Positions 15,833 to 24,098 of a stretch of 64,000 nt of DNA are shown here, in pieces (position 1 is the stretch's first letter; every line of letters starts with the position of its first letter). Source of the DNA: an uncultured Alphaproteobacteria bacterium (GTDB taxonomy: Bacteria > Pseudomonadota > Alphaproteobacteria > RF32 > CAG-239). A program made the translations under genes and the position numbers. The stretch covers positions 62,001 through 126,000 of the forward strand of contig CALYAY010000003.1 in assembly GCA_944393695.1 (NCBI GenBank), written 5' to 3'. The notes below the pieces were generated by a model. It made no database searches. It worked only from the letters and a program-made list of their open reading frames with translations, and was not told where the DNA came from.

Positions 15833-17202
15833 AAGTTTTAACGCCCGGGTATTGGAAACGGAGGCTGGTGCAGGCATTGTTCCTGTTATCAGCCTTTGTG
15901 TTGTCTGCAGCAAATGTGCGGGCGGAAAGTATCAGTCTGATTGCCGATGAGGAAACGGAAAGCTTTCTTGCCGAAATTCTCCGGCCGATTTATAAGGCGG
16001 CGGGCATAAGATTTAACCGGAATAATGTTTATATTGTCAACGACAATTCTTTAAACGCCTTTGTGGCAGACGGCAATAATATGTTTGTCAATACGGGTAC
16101 GCTGATGAAGGCCGACAACTATAATCAGCTGTCGGGAGTATTGGCTCATGAAACCGGACATATCCAGGGTGGCCATATTCTGAGGCAAAAGCTCAAATTG
16201 CGCGGATTGCAGCAGGCCAGTCTGGTCTCATTGATTGCAGCCGGCGTATTGGGAGCCGTTTCCGGGCGGCCGGATGCCGGCATGGCGGTGATGCTCGGGT
16301 CGCAGACATCGGCTCTGCATAATCTGACGGCCTATCAGATGCAGGAAGAACGCAGCGCCGACGAAGCGGCGGTTAACCTGCTGGAAAAAACGGGGCAGTC
16401 TCCGGCCGGGCTGCGGGACTTTATGAAAAAAATCCAGCAACAGAACATGCTGTCGGGGATTGAGGAAACGCCTTATTTCCGGACACATCCGGTTACGGCG
16501 GAACGTATCGGCTTTATGAGTCAAAAGGCCAAAGAACATCCTTTCACGCCCAATGCGCAACGGGAAAAAGAATTTAAAATGGTTCAGGCAAAACTGACCG
16601 GTTTTCTGGCTGAGCCGAATGAGGTTTTTCAAAAATATCCAAACAAAGATAATTCGGCACCGGCCAGATATGCCCGGAGTATTGCCCTGTTCCGGCAGCT
16701 GAAAATCAAAGAAGCCGAGCGGCTGCTTAACAGTCTGATTGCAGATGAGCCGGAAAATCCGTATTTTCATGAAATGAAAGCCCAGATTTATATTGAAACA
16801 GGAAAAATCAAACCGGCAAAGCGGGAATATCAAAAAGCTTATGAGTTGAGGCCGGGAGCCGCCCTGTTTCAGATAAACCTGGCTCAGGCCATGTTGGAAG
16901 ATGAGCCTTCACCGCGGGAAGTCAGACAAATTATCAATCTGCTGAACAAGTCGCTGATACAAAAACCGGACTCTTATGCCTGGCTGATGTTGGCGCGGGC
17001 GTATGGCATGCAGGAAGATATGGCTTATTCCAATTACGCTTCGGCGGAGTACAGCCTGCGAATCGGAGCTTTGGATACGGCCGAAAGACAGGTGAAAGAA
17101 GCACTTAAAGCCAATCCGACGCAATCTTTGCGCCTGAAGCTGGAGGATTTGAACAAGAGACTGAAATCGTTGCGGCGGGAACAGCCGGCTGAAAGTTTTT
17201 AA
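15808..17202 (+). CDS. Periplasmic M48 metalloprotease with TPR repeats (BepA-like)
   Basis: A zinc protease and chaperone of the outer-membrane quality-control type (BepA/YfgC family). Of its 464 residues, about 1-40 form an N-terminal signal segment. The M48 domain follows with HETGH (about 113-117), the second zinc region EERSADEAAVNLLEK, and RTHPVTAERI. A TPR region runs from about 290 to 440. It overlaps the rne end by 25 bp in another frame, so it is probably translated from the rne transcript. The ATG at 15808 gives a basic stretch before the hydrophobic core; a later start is possible. BepA-type proteins help or degrade outer-membrane proteins such as LptD. Confidence 0.9.
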   Translation: MVEKTYQLKVLTPGYWKRRLVQALFLLSAFVLSAANVRAESISLIADEETESFLAEILRPIYKAAGIRFNRNNVYIVNDNSLNAFVADGNNMFVNTGTLMKADNYNQLSGVLAHETGHIQGGHILRQKLKLRGLQQASLVSLIAAGVLGAVSGRPDAGMAVMLGSQTSALHNLTAYQMQEERSADEAAVNLLEKTGQSPAGLRDFMKKIQQQNMLSGIEETPYFRTHPVTAERIGFMSQKAKEHPFTPNAQREKEFKMVQAKLTGFLAEPNEVFQKYPNKDNSAPARYARSIALFRQLKIKEAERLLNSLIADEPENPYFHEMKAQIYIETGKIKPAKREYQKAYELRPGAALFQINLAQAMLEDEPSPREVRQIINLLNKSLIQKPDSYAWLMLARAYGMQEDMAYSNYASAEYSLRIGALDTAERQVKEALKANPTQSLRLKLEDLNKRLKSLRREQPAESF

Positions 17203-17301
17203 TAAATTTGTCATAATTATAGTCTTTACTTTTTGATATTTATATTTTATTATAAAAATATGTGGATAAAATGTATGTATCATTACGAGAGGGCTATTAT
17301 C

Positions 17302-19644
17302 ATGACTATAAAATTTGCCTTGCTGCTTTCCGTTTCTGCCGGCGGGTTGATTGTTTTGTTATCCAAAACAGCAGATGCAGACTTAAAATCGCCATTGTTT
17401 GAAGATATAATTCCCCTCTCCGGTTCCCGGTATGCCAATGTTTGCTTTATTACCGACAGTGAAGATTGCCGGGGCAATGAATTTGAAACCTTTGAAAAAC
17501 CGATTATGCCGGCATTGTGTACTCCTCTGGAAGACGAAACGGACTGTGACTACGGGCGCGAGTTGGCGGACAACGGTTGCGGCGGAATGCGTTATGTCTG
17601 CAAATCGTGTATTCCCTTATCTGACGAAAGCGGCTGTGATTACGGAACAACGACAGCTTCTGACGGCTGCGGCGGCACCAGAACCGTCTGCAAGGAATGC
17701 GTTCCGCTGGCTGACCAGACTGACTGTGAATTCGGAACAACGACGGTTGATGACGGCTGCGGAGGTACGCGCAGAATATGCAAAAACTGTACACCTTTGG
17801 AAAGCGATGATCCCGCAAACTGTGAACACGGCGTTGAAAACGTGGATGACGGCTGCGGCGGTACTCGTACAATATGCAAAGGCTGTACCCCGCAAACCGG
17901 AGACGATCCGGAAAGCTGCGAACATGGTTTTGAGGTTGTTGATGACGGCTGCGGCGGAACAGTCATAAAATGCAACGGATGTTCGCCCAAACCGGACGTT
18001 TCGCCTTCAGACTGCATTTGCGGTGTTGAAAACGAAGATGACGGATGCGGCGGCACGCATATGGTTTGCAAAGCCGGTGATAACAACTGTCAGGGACAGG
18101 AAACACCCTGCGCGGAAGACATGGTTCAGGAAACCTGCACCGACTGCCTGGGAAAAACATTTTATAAATGTTATGATCCCGAAGATACGGAAAAAGCCTG
18201 TCCGCAAAAGGTTTATTGCGATCCCGAAACAAAAATCGGGGTTGAACCGTCGTGTACGGATTCCAAAGGAAAAATTTTTCATGAAAAATGCCTGGCAAAG
18301 GAAATCTGCAAACCGGACAGCGAATATGTCAATTATTACCAGTACAGCGCCGTCGGTGAAGATATTTTTCATCTGGACATGGCCGGATTATACATAAGCA
18401 ACCCGGCGACAGACAAAAACTTTGCCGATAAATTAAAAAGTATTGAGGCCCTGCCCGAAGAAGAACGAAAGTCACAACTGGCAGAACTTGAAGCCCAATA
18501 TTCCCAGATGAACGATCTGGAATATTATAAAGACAAATGCACCACGCAAGCCGGAACAGTTTATAAATATTACGGTCAATGTTCTCCCGGATACAAGCTG
18601 GCGGACGGAACAAAATCCCGTTGTTTTGATTATAAATATTGCGGCGGAGACGTTTACGGCGACGGAAAGACCTGTATCTGCGGCGGAAAAACATATTATG
18701 AAAACTGCAAAACAGACACCTGTTACGACGGAATAATTAATGTTCCCGGCAAGGGGACATGCGAAGGCTTCGTCGAAACGTCGGCATTTCATTATCAGCA
18801 CTTAGATGAAGGCTATTATCTGGTCGGGGAAAAATGTACCACGCTTACCGGAAAAGAAATAAACAATTATTGGAAATGCAACGAAACATCTCCGGACTGT
18901 GAAGGCAACATGCCGCCCTGCGCCGGATATAAGGATTGCGAAGGCTATACTTCCGGCTCAGGAAAAACCTGCACCTGCGGCGATAAAACATATTATGAGT
19001 CTTGTGGGGGTGACCAATGCGACGTAGCGCTTGAAGGATGTTCCATAACTTCCTCATATTGGCAAAATACCGGGCATTACTTGGTAAAAGAAGGCTGCGG
19101 CGGATATCGTTATTATGCATCATGTAATGCTAAATCACCGGATTGTGACGGGGTTATGCCGCCCTGTGCCGGAAAGAAAATCTGCCTGAGCCATCAAAAA
19201 GGCGTGGGGACGGCTTGTTCCTGCGGCGGCAAGACATATTACGACTCTTGTGAATCCGAAGACGTCTGCACGAAATCGGCCGATACAGAATGGGAAGATT
19301 CGACCATATTTACCACCGGCGGTGAATATAAAGTCAGAGAATATTGTACGGATCCCGACACCAATCGTACTTTATATTATCACGCCGCCTGCAACCATAC
19401 TAAAACCGATCTGTCCGGCAATACGGCTCCATGCGCCGGATATTTTGAAGGCTGCGAAACCGGATTGATGGCATCGGGCAAAACCTGCACCTGCGGCGGA
19501 AAAACATATTATGAAAACTGCCTCAAAGAATGCAACTATGAAGACACCGAGGAAAGCTGCCGCAGCCAGGGGCTGGGATTTGAGAGAAAATGCTACGGCT
19601 CAAGAGACGGCAAAACACAGATTTGGTATGGTGAATGCAAATGA
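17302..19644 (+). CDS. Secreted cysteine-rich repeat protein
   Basis: A 780-residue exported protein of no family known to me. I chose the ATG at 17302 because a GAGAGGG ribosome site precedes it and a signal peptide (about 1-26) begins there; an in-frame ATG at 17233 would add 23 unlikely residues. After the signal comes CFITDSEDCRGNEF (48-61), shared with the proteins at 4.3-6.3 and 30.3 kb. Then six tandem units of 30-33 residues (about 73-258) each end DDGCGGTR..CK. Further Cys-rich units follow, several with the theme GKTCTCGGKTYYENC. There are no membrane segments after the signal. The many even-spaced cysteines suggest a disulfide-stabilised rod at the cell surface. Unlike its two relatives it lacks the palindrome-encoded segment. 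Its stop overlaps the next gene's start. Confidence 0.85.
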   Translation: MTIKFALLLSVSAGGLIVLLSKTADADLKSPLFEDIIPLSGSRYANVCFITDSEDCRGNEFETFEKPIMPALCTPLEDETDCDYGRELADNGCGGMRYVCKSCIPLSDESGCDYGTTTASDGCGGTRTVCKECVPLADQTDCEFGTTTVDDGCGGTRRICKNCTPLESDDPANCEHGVENVDDGCGGTRTICKGCTPQTGDDPESCEHGFEVVDDGCGGTVIKCNGCSPKPDVSPSDCICGVENEDDGCGGTHMVCKAGDNNCQGQETPCAEDMVQETCTDCLGKTFYKCYDPEDTEKACPQKVYCDPETKIGVEPSCTDSKGKIFHEKCLAKEICKPDSEYVNYYQYSAVGEDIFHLDMAGLYISNPATDKNFADKLKSIEALPEEERKSQLAELEAQYSQMNDLEYYKDKCTTQAGTVYKYYGQCSPGYKLADGTKSRCFDYKYCGGDVYGDGKTCICGGKTYYENCKTDTCYDGIINVPGKGTCEGFVETSAFHYQHLDEGYYLVGEKCTTLTGKEINNYWKCNETSPDCEGNMPPCAGYKDCEGYTSGSGKTCTCGDKTYYESCGGDQCDVALEGCSITSSYWQNTGHYLVKEGCGGYRYYASCNAKSPDCDGVMPPCAGKKICLSHQKGVGTACSCGGKTYYDSCESEDVCTKSADTEWEDSTIFTTGGEYKVREYCTDPDTNRTLYYHAACNHTKTDLSGNTAPCAGYFEGCETGLMASGKTCTCGGKTYYENCLKECNYEDTEESCRSQGLGFERKCYGSRDGKTQIWYGECK
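17518..18075 (+). repeat. Six tandem coding repeats of about 93 bp
   Basis: Six consecutive units encode Cys-x-Pro..., a Cys-x-x-Gly pair, then Asp-Gly-Cys-Gly-Gly-Thr and a closing Cys-Lys. The DNA phrase GATGACGGCTGCGGCGG(C/T/A)AC recurs nearly unchanged in most units, so the array could expand or contract by recombination. Confidence 0.85.
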
Positions 19645-20186
19645 GGATATTTTTGATATGCGCAGGCGAGAGTATGTTATCGCCGCGGAATGTCTGCCAT
19701 GATCCCGAGGCAGGGCTGAGCGTTCAGGGCCAGGCTCAGGCTGCCGGACTAAGAAATATTTTGCAAACGGAATTTATTCCCGTGATTTTCAGCAGTCCGG
19801 ATCCGGCAGCCATGGAAACCGCACATATTCTGGCTTTGGGCAGCAGTGCCGCGATAGAAAGAATTGATGATTTTCAGGAATTGCGGCTTGGAATTGCCGC
19901 CGATTTGTCAGAAACGGAACAAAAGAAACTTTATCCGAAAATCTATCAAAGTCTGATTGAAGATATAAGCAATCCGGAATGGCATATCGAGTTTCCGGGC
20001 GGCGAAAGCAAGCAGGATGCCCTGGAGCGATTTAAGCGGGGTTTACAAGAAGTGTTTAATCTGGCCAAAACATATGAGAATGCCGCCGTGGTATCTCACC
20101 CGCTTTTGCTCCGCCTCTGGGCTTTTGACCAGATGCAGAATTCTTTATGGTGGGAGGCCTGCTCGTTCCGGGTAATCACAATTTGA
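19641..20186 (+). CDS. Histidine-phosphatase-fold protein lacking the catalytic RHG motif
   Basis: A 181-residue cytoplasmic protein with the overall pattern of the histidine phosphatase superfamily: MRIFLI..GES at the start, GLSVQGQAQAAGL, an acidic FQELRLG segment in the middle and VVSHPLLLRLW near residue 150. The nucleophile motif RHGES reads CAGES here (residues 7-11), so both the Arg and the catalytic His are replaced. It is probably not an active phosphatase, perhaps a binding or regulatory protein. The ATG at 19641 overlaps the stop of the secreted Cys-rich gene (ATGA), which implies translational coupling; an ATG two codons upstream is also possible. Confidence 0.75.
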   Translation: MRIFLICAGESMLSPRNVCHDPEAGLSVQGQAQAAGLRNILQTEFIPVIFSSPDPAAMETAHILALGSSAAIERIDDFQELRLGIAADLSETEQKKLYPKIYQSLIEDISNPEWHIEFPGGESKQDALERFKRGLQEVFNLAKTYENAAVVSHPLLLRLWAFDQMQNSLWWEACSFRVITI

Positions 20187-20298
20187 AAAAATTAAGGCAA
20201 AGAAAAAATCTTTAGCCGCAGCGTTTTGTTTTTAAATAAATTTTAAATCCGGGATGATAGGCTGGGTGAAGTTTTTAATACCGGAGTTTGTTTGACGG

Positions 20299-21969
20299 AT
20301 GGATGCTGTCTTTCCCACAATCGTTCCCGGAGAAGCCGTGTCTTCACCTCAGGGAAATCAGAATCCCGGCGGCGGGATAATAAACCTGCCGGCGGAAAAT
20401 CTGGGCAGTGTAAGCATTAACGATGTGCTGACGTTGCAGTTTATTCAAAACATTTCAACATCGTCACAAAGCGGCCAGCTTTCCGGACAAGGACTGCCGT
20501 CCGGAAGTAATGTTTTGCTGCGGGTGGAAAATCAGGGACAAACGGCAGAAATTCCGGTCGAAAACCTGAAACCCGACCGGCCGCTGAACCTGAGTGCAGA
20601 CACGATATTTAAAATCAAAATAACGGCGGTCGACGGCGACAATATCAGTTTTCGCTTTGTCAGCGGGGATAAAACGGGAGGGCAGACGCCGGCTGTTCTA
20701 CCCAATCAAATTCAGACGTCGGTTCAGCCTCAGACGCAGGTTCATTCGCCGCTGATGCGTCAGGAAGTACATCAGCCGCAAATGCCGCAAACAGCGCTTG
20801 AAACACCGGTCATTAATAATGCAGCCTCAACCGAAATAAACGTTTCTCTGGCACCGCTCAAACTGGCCGGTGCGGTGGAGCAGGTTTTGAAGCAGGCCGG
20901 CGCGGAAGCAAGCTCGGAGATCCGACAGATTATTGCAGCCCTGCCGGATGCCGAGATTGTATTTGAGGCACCGCGGCCGGGACATACCCCTGCCCCGCAA
21001 AATGCGGAAAATGATTTTATTGCTCATATCAAAAATTTGTTAAGTTCAAAAGAACCGGTTTCACAGATTGTTCAAAAGATTACGGAGGCTTTTATCTCTC
21101 TGCCGGAAAAAGGCATGCGGCTGACGGCGCAGACAACGGAATATCCGCTGACCTCTGCCCTGAAAACAAGTCTCGGGACGATTTTTCCCGAGGAGACGCT
21201 GAAGCTGCCGCCCGACATCCGGCTGGAGCTGCCGGTGGCGGAAGTAAACATCCGTCCGGAGGCAAAGCTGACCGATATATTCTCCCGCGAGTTATGGAAT
21301 TTTCAGACGAACAAACAAACTCCCCTGCCCGATCAACACAAACTGCCAAATCTGATAAATATTATGACCGAAAAAGGGCTGGCGGATAAAATTCCTACGA
21401 CAGGGGATAAAAACTTTATTGCGAATCTGGTCAATTTCATCAAAGCAGCCAAAACAGGTTCGCTGACTTCGTGGCTGGGAAAAACATCGGCGTCCGAGCT
21501 TTCGGCCACACCGGAAGGACGGGAGACATCTGCCGTTTTGCAGCAGTTTGTCGATACTTCGCACCGGGAAGCCGTCGGCTGGCGGATGATTGAAATTCCG
21601 GTGTTGAGCGGGGATGTTTTGTCCCGTATCCGACTGGCTGTCAAAAAACAACAGGATGAAGACGAAAAAGATAATACGCCGGCTTCCCGGACGGAGAGTA
21701 CCCGTTTTATTATCGAGAGCAATTTTTCGCAGCTGGGACAGTTTCAGTTTGACGGGCTGGCTTTTGAAAAGCAGCGGCGGTTTGATCTGATTATCCGGAC
21801 GTCTGCTGCTCTGCCCGACGATATTTATACCCATATTATGTCTTTATTCAAGACTACTCTGCATAATCTGGACTATTCGGGAACAATTAATATCAATTTT
21901 AAAGAAAAGTTTATCAAACCATGGGAAGATGAAGAAAATACAGTTTCACGAAAAGGGATTTTGGCATGA
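20299..21969 (+). CDS. FliK-like protein (possible flagellar hook-length control)
   Basis: A 556-residue protein without signal peptide. The N-terminal part (about 1-180) is rich in Gln, Ser, Pro and Asn and of low complexity. A middle region is Leu/Pro rich. The C-terminal segment (about 430-540) has SNFSQLGQFQFDGL and YSGTININFK, resembling the Flg_hook domain of FliK in spacing. FliK measures hook length and switches the export substrate. The match is by pattern only, and another envelope or export role is possible. Its stop overlaps the J-domain gene by 4 bp, so the pair is cotranslated. The window also begins with fliF, but no other flagellar gene is adjacent. Confidence 0.5.
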   Translation: MDAVFPTIVPGEAVSSPQGNQNPGGGIINLPAENLGSVSINDVLTLQFIQNISTSSQSGQLSGQGLPSGSNVLLRVENQGQTAEIPVENLKPDRPLNLSADTIFKIKITAVDGDNISFRFVSGDKTGGQTPAVLPNQIQTSVQPQTQVHSPLMRQEVHQPQMPQTALETPVINNAASTEINVSLAPLKLAGAVEQVLKQAGAEASSEIRQIIAALPDAEIVFEAPRPGHTPAPQNAENDFIAHIKNLLSSKEPVSQIVQKITEAFISLPEKGMRLTAQTTEYPLTSALKTSLGTIFPEETLKLPPDIRLELPVAEVNIRPEAKLTDIFSRELWNFQTNKQTPLPDQHKLPNLINIMTEKGLADKIPTTGDKNFIANLVNFIKAAKTGSLTSWLGKTSASELSATPEGRETSAVLQQFVDTSHREAVGWRMIEIPVLSGDVLSRIRLAVKKQQDEDEKDNTPASRTESTRFIIESNFSQLGQFQFDGLAFEKQRRFDLIIRTSAALPDDIYTHIMSLFKTTLHNLDYSGTININFKEKFIKPWEDEENTVSRKGILA

Positions 21970-23138
21970 GCGGAGAACAGCAATATTCTTCTGACGCTTT
22001 GGGATATTATGCGATTTTGGAGGCCGCACCGGATGCGGATATTCAAATTATCCGCCGGAATTACCGGGAAAAGGCCAAAAAGTGGCACCCCGATCATAAT
22101 ACTTTGCCCGAGGCAATGGAAATATTTCAAAAGCTGTCGGTTGCGCACAACGTATTGAGCGATGAAGACAAGCGCCTGACTTATGACCTGGCTTGTCTGG
22201 CTCACGACAAAGAAAATTTTCCCGATATATTCTCTTTAAAAATCTATACCGACGGCGCCGGAAAGAATACCCCCAATCTGAGGATTTTTACCCAGCAGGA
22301 TATTCGCGGCTGTCTGATTAAAAGCCGTTTCCGGGAATACCGGATTATTGCAACTTATAAAGAAGCAGTTCAGAAAATGTTGAAAATATCCGCTCTGAAC
22401 TGGCTGCTGGGCTGGTGGTCGGCGAAATCGGCACTAAAAACCGCCGGAGTGCTTAAATTTAATTACCGGCAGGCGGTTCCTGACGAGCGGGAAAACCTGC
22501 GGCTGCTGGTGCACAATGCCCTGGCTTTTGAACAGGAAAAGATGTATGCCGAAGCCCGGAGCAGTGCGGCTCAGGCATGGGAATTCGCCCGGCCGGAAGA
22601 AAAAGAACTGCTGAATAAATTTCTGGACAGACTTCCAAAAATTAAGGAAACACCCGTTCAAGCCTGGAATTATGGATATTTGCGCCGGATTCAGCTGATT
22701 GTTCCGGGCATAGCGGTCGGAATTGTCTTTCTGTTTATGGCCGGCGGGTTGCTGGGTTCTTTTGCGCCGGGGATATTCCGGAGGGGAAGCGACAAGATAA
22801 ATTATTATCAGGAAGTTGAGCTTATCGGCGGACGGGGAATCGATGATATGGTGGTGGCCAAAATTTTGGATATCCGGGATGATTTATCCAGCAGCCGGAT
22901 GCTCTTTCATCTGAAAACAGCATCGGCAAAAGTGATGTACGGCCCTTCGGATAATTTTGACGTTTTAACCGTGCTGAAGGACAAGGCAACCGTCCGGGTA
23001 ACGGGCATCAGTCCGGACAAGGCATGGCTGCGGATTATGCTGGATAACGGAGATGAGGGATTTGTTCACGCCGATGTTCTGGCAGAAGGAATCGGAGCAC
23101 CCATTCCGTCAAACAGCAAGATTTTCATACCAAATTAA
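21966..23138 (+). CDS. J-domain membrane protein with C-terminal SH3-like domain
   Basis: A 390-residue protein. An N-terminal J domain (about 11-78) with the HPD motif (WHPDHN) can stimulate an Hsp70 partner. A middle helical region contains two or three amphipathic helices. A membrane segment follows (about 240-265, IVPGIAVGIVFLFMAGGLL). A bacterial SH3-like domain (about 318-378) begins near SAKVMYGPSDNFDVL and ends with GFVHADVL. With the J domain in the cytoplasm, the SH3-like domain would be periplasmic and could bind peptidoglycan. It starts within the last codons of the FliK-like gene (ATGA overlap). It ends convergently with smpB, overlapping by 4 bp. Confidence 0.85.
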   Translation: MSGEQQYSSDALGYYAILEAAPDADIQIIRRNYREKAKKWHPDHNTLPEAMEIFQKLSVAHNVLSDEDKRLTYDLACLAHDKENFPDIFSLKIYTDGAGKNTPNLRIFTQQDIRGCLIKSRFREYRIIATYKEAVQKMLKISALNWLLGWWSAKSALKTAGVLKFNYRQAVPDERENLRLLVHNALAFEQEKMYAEARSSAAQAWEFARPEEKELLNKFLDRLPKIKETPVQAWNYGYLRRIQLIVPGIAVGIVFLFMAGGLLGSFAPGIFRRGSDKINYYQEVELIGGRGIDDMVVAKILDIRDDLSSSRMLFHLKTASAKVMYGPSDNFDVLTVLKDKATVRVTGISPDKAWLRIMLDNGDEGFVHADVLAEGIGAPIPSNSKIFIPN

Positions 23139-23629
23139 TATTTGGAATTTATCATAATGCGCTGCTTGTCACGAGACCAGTCTCGTTCTTTGATGGTTTC
23201 GCGCTTGTCATAATTCTTTTTGCCCCGGCCGAGGCCGATAAGCAGTTTTGCCCGGCCATGATCGTCAAAATAAAGCTTCAGGGCAACCAGGGTTGAGCCC
23301 TTGCGTGACAACTCGGAAATAATGCCGTTGATTTCTTTCTTTTTCAGCAAAAGCTTGCGGTCACGCTTTTCGCTATGGCTTTCATAGCCTTTATTGGCGT
23401 ATTCGGCGATAAACATGTTGCTGATAAAAAGTTCGCCGTTTTTTTCAATGCCATAGGCATCATTGATGTTTGCATGCCCCTGGCGCAGGGATTTGACTTC
23501 GGTTCCGGTCAGTTCCAATCCGGCGGTGAAAGTTTCTTCAATAAAATAATCAAATCCGGCACGGCGGTTTTGCGCGACCATGCCGTGAGAAATAAAATCA
23601 GATTTTGAATTTTTAGCTTTAGCCGGCAT
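23135..23629 (-). CDS. smpB: SsrA-binding protein SmpB
   Basis: Binds tmRNA and brings it to stalled ribosomes for trans-translation. It is 164 residues from the ATG at 23629, normal for the family. Visible landmarks: FISHGMVAQNRRAGFDYFIEE-type start, LTGTEVKSLRQGHANINDAY, YESHSEKRDRKLLL and the basic tail GRGKKNYDKRETIKERDW. A TTG four codons upstream is in frame, but the ATG lies one base after the bactofilin stop, as expected for coupled genes. No tmRNA gene was found in the window. It is the last gene of the M23/bactofilin/smpB unit. Confidence 0.96.
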   Translation of the reverse strand: MPAKAKNSKSDFISHGMVAQNRRAGFDYFIEETFTAGLELTGTEVKSLRQGHANINDAYGIEKNGELFISNMFIAEYANKGYESHSEKRDRKLLLKKKEINGIISELSRKGSTLVALKLYFDDHGRAKLLIGLGRGKKNYDKRETIKERDWSRDKQRIMINSKY

Positions 23630-23630
23630 T

Positions 23631-24086
23631 TTATCCAACAACCCTGGAAGATTTTCGGGAATGAGAAACTAAAGCCGGATTGACGGCAGCTGCCGTTTCG
23701 GAAGATGAGTTTTTGCGCGTACAATGGCCGTCGATGAAGGCTCCCGGCTCAATCGCTATACTGCAATGAGCGGCATCGCCGATCAGCTTGGCACTTTTGG
23801 CCACGAACAGAGAATCGACATCGGCCGTTCCTTCCAGCATGCCGTAAATATATAACTTCTGAACTTTGACATTTCCTTTAACGATACCCCGCAGACCGAT
23901 TACCAATTCATCGCAATCAATGTCGCCCAACAGACGGCCATCGACATGAATAATGCCGCTGCTGCTGAGATTGCCTTTGACCTGGGCGTTGTCGCTGATG
24001 ATGCTGGGTACGGAAACATTTTCATTGCTATGGCCCATACGGCGGGCAAATTTCAGATAAATCCAACGCTTCAAATTTTTCATCAT
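23631..24086 (-). CDS. Bactofilin
   Basis: A polymer-forming cytoskeletal protein of the bactofilin (DUF583) family, 151 residues. Its beta-helix repeats run from about 30 to 125: GNLSSSGIIHVDGRLLGDI, VIGLRGIVKGNVKV, then YIYGMLEGTADV and SAKLIGDA. The short N-terminus is basic and Arg-rich, and the C-terminal tail after about 130 is Ser/Ala rich. Bactofilins form patches that position peptidoglycan enzymes. It follows the M23 peptidase gene by 12 bp; bactofilin plus M23 peptidase is a recurring pair linked to cell shape, so a shape or envelope-growth role is likely. Confidence 0.93.
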   Translation of the reverse strand: MMKNLKRWIYLKFARRMGHSNENVSVPSIISDNAQVKGNLSSSGIIHVDGRLLGDIDCDELVIGLRGIVKGNVKVQKLYIYGMLEGTADVDSLFVAKSAKLIGDAAHCSIAIEPGAFIDGHCTRKNSSSETAAAVNPALVSHSRKSSRVVG

Positions 24087-24098
24087 TATTCTCCTCTA

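Noticed and set aside
17518-18075. Regular repeats that at first resemble a CRISPR array
   Set aside because: The repeats are contiguous coding units that keep the reading frame and encode Cys-rich modules; there are no unique spacers of constant length and no cas genes in the window.
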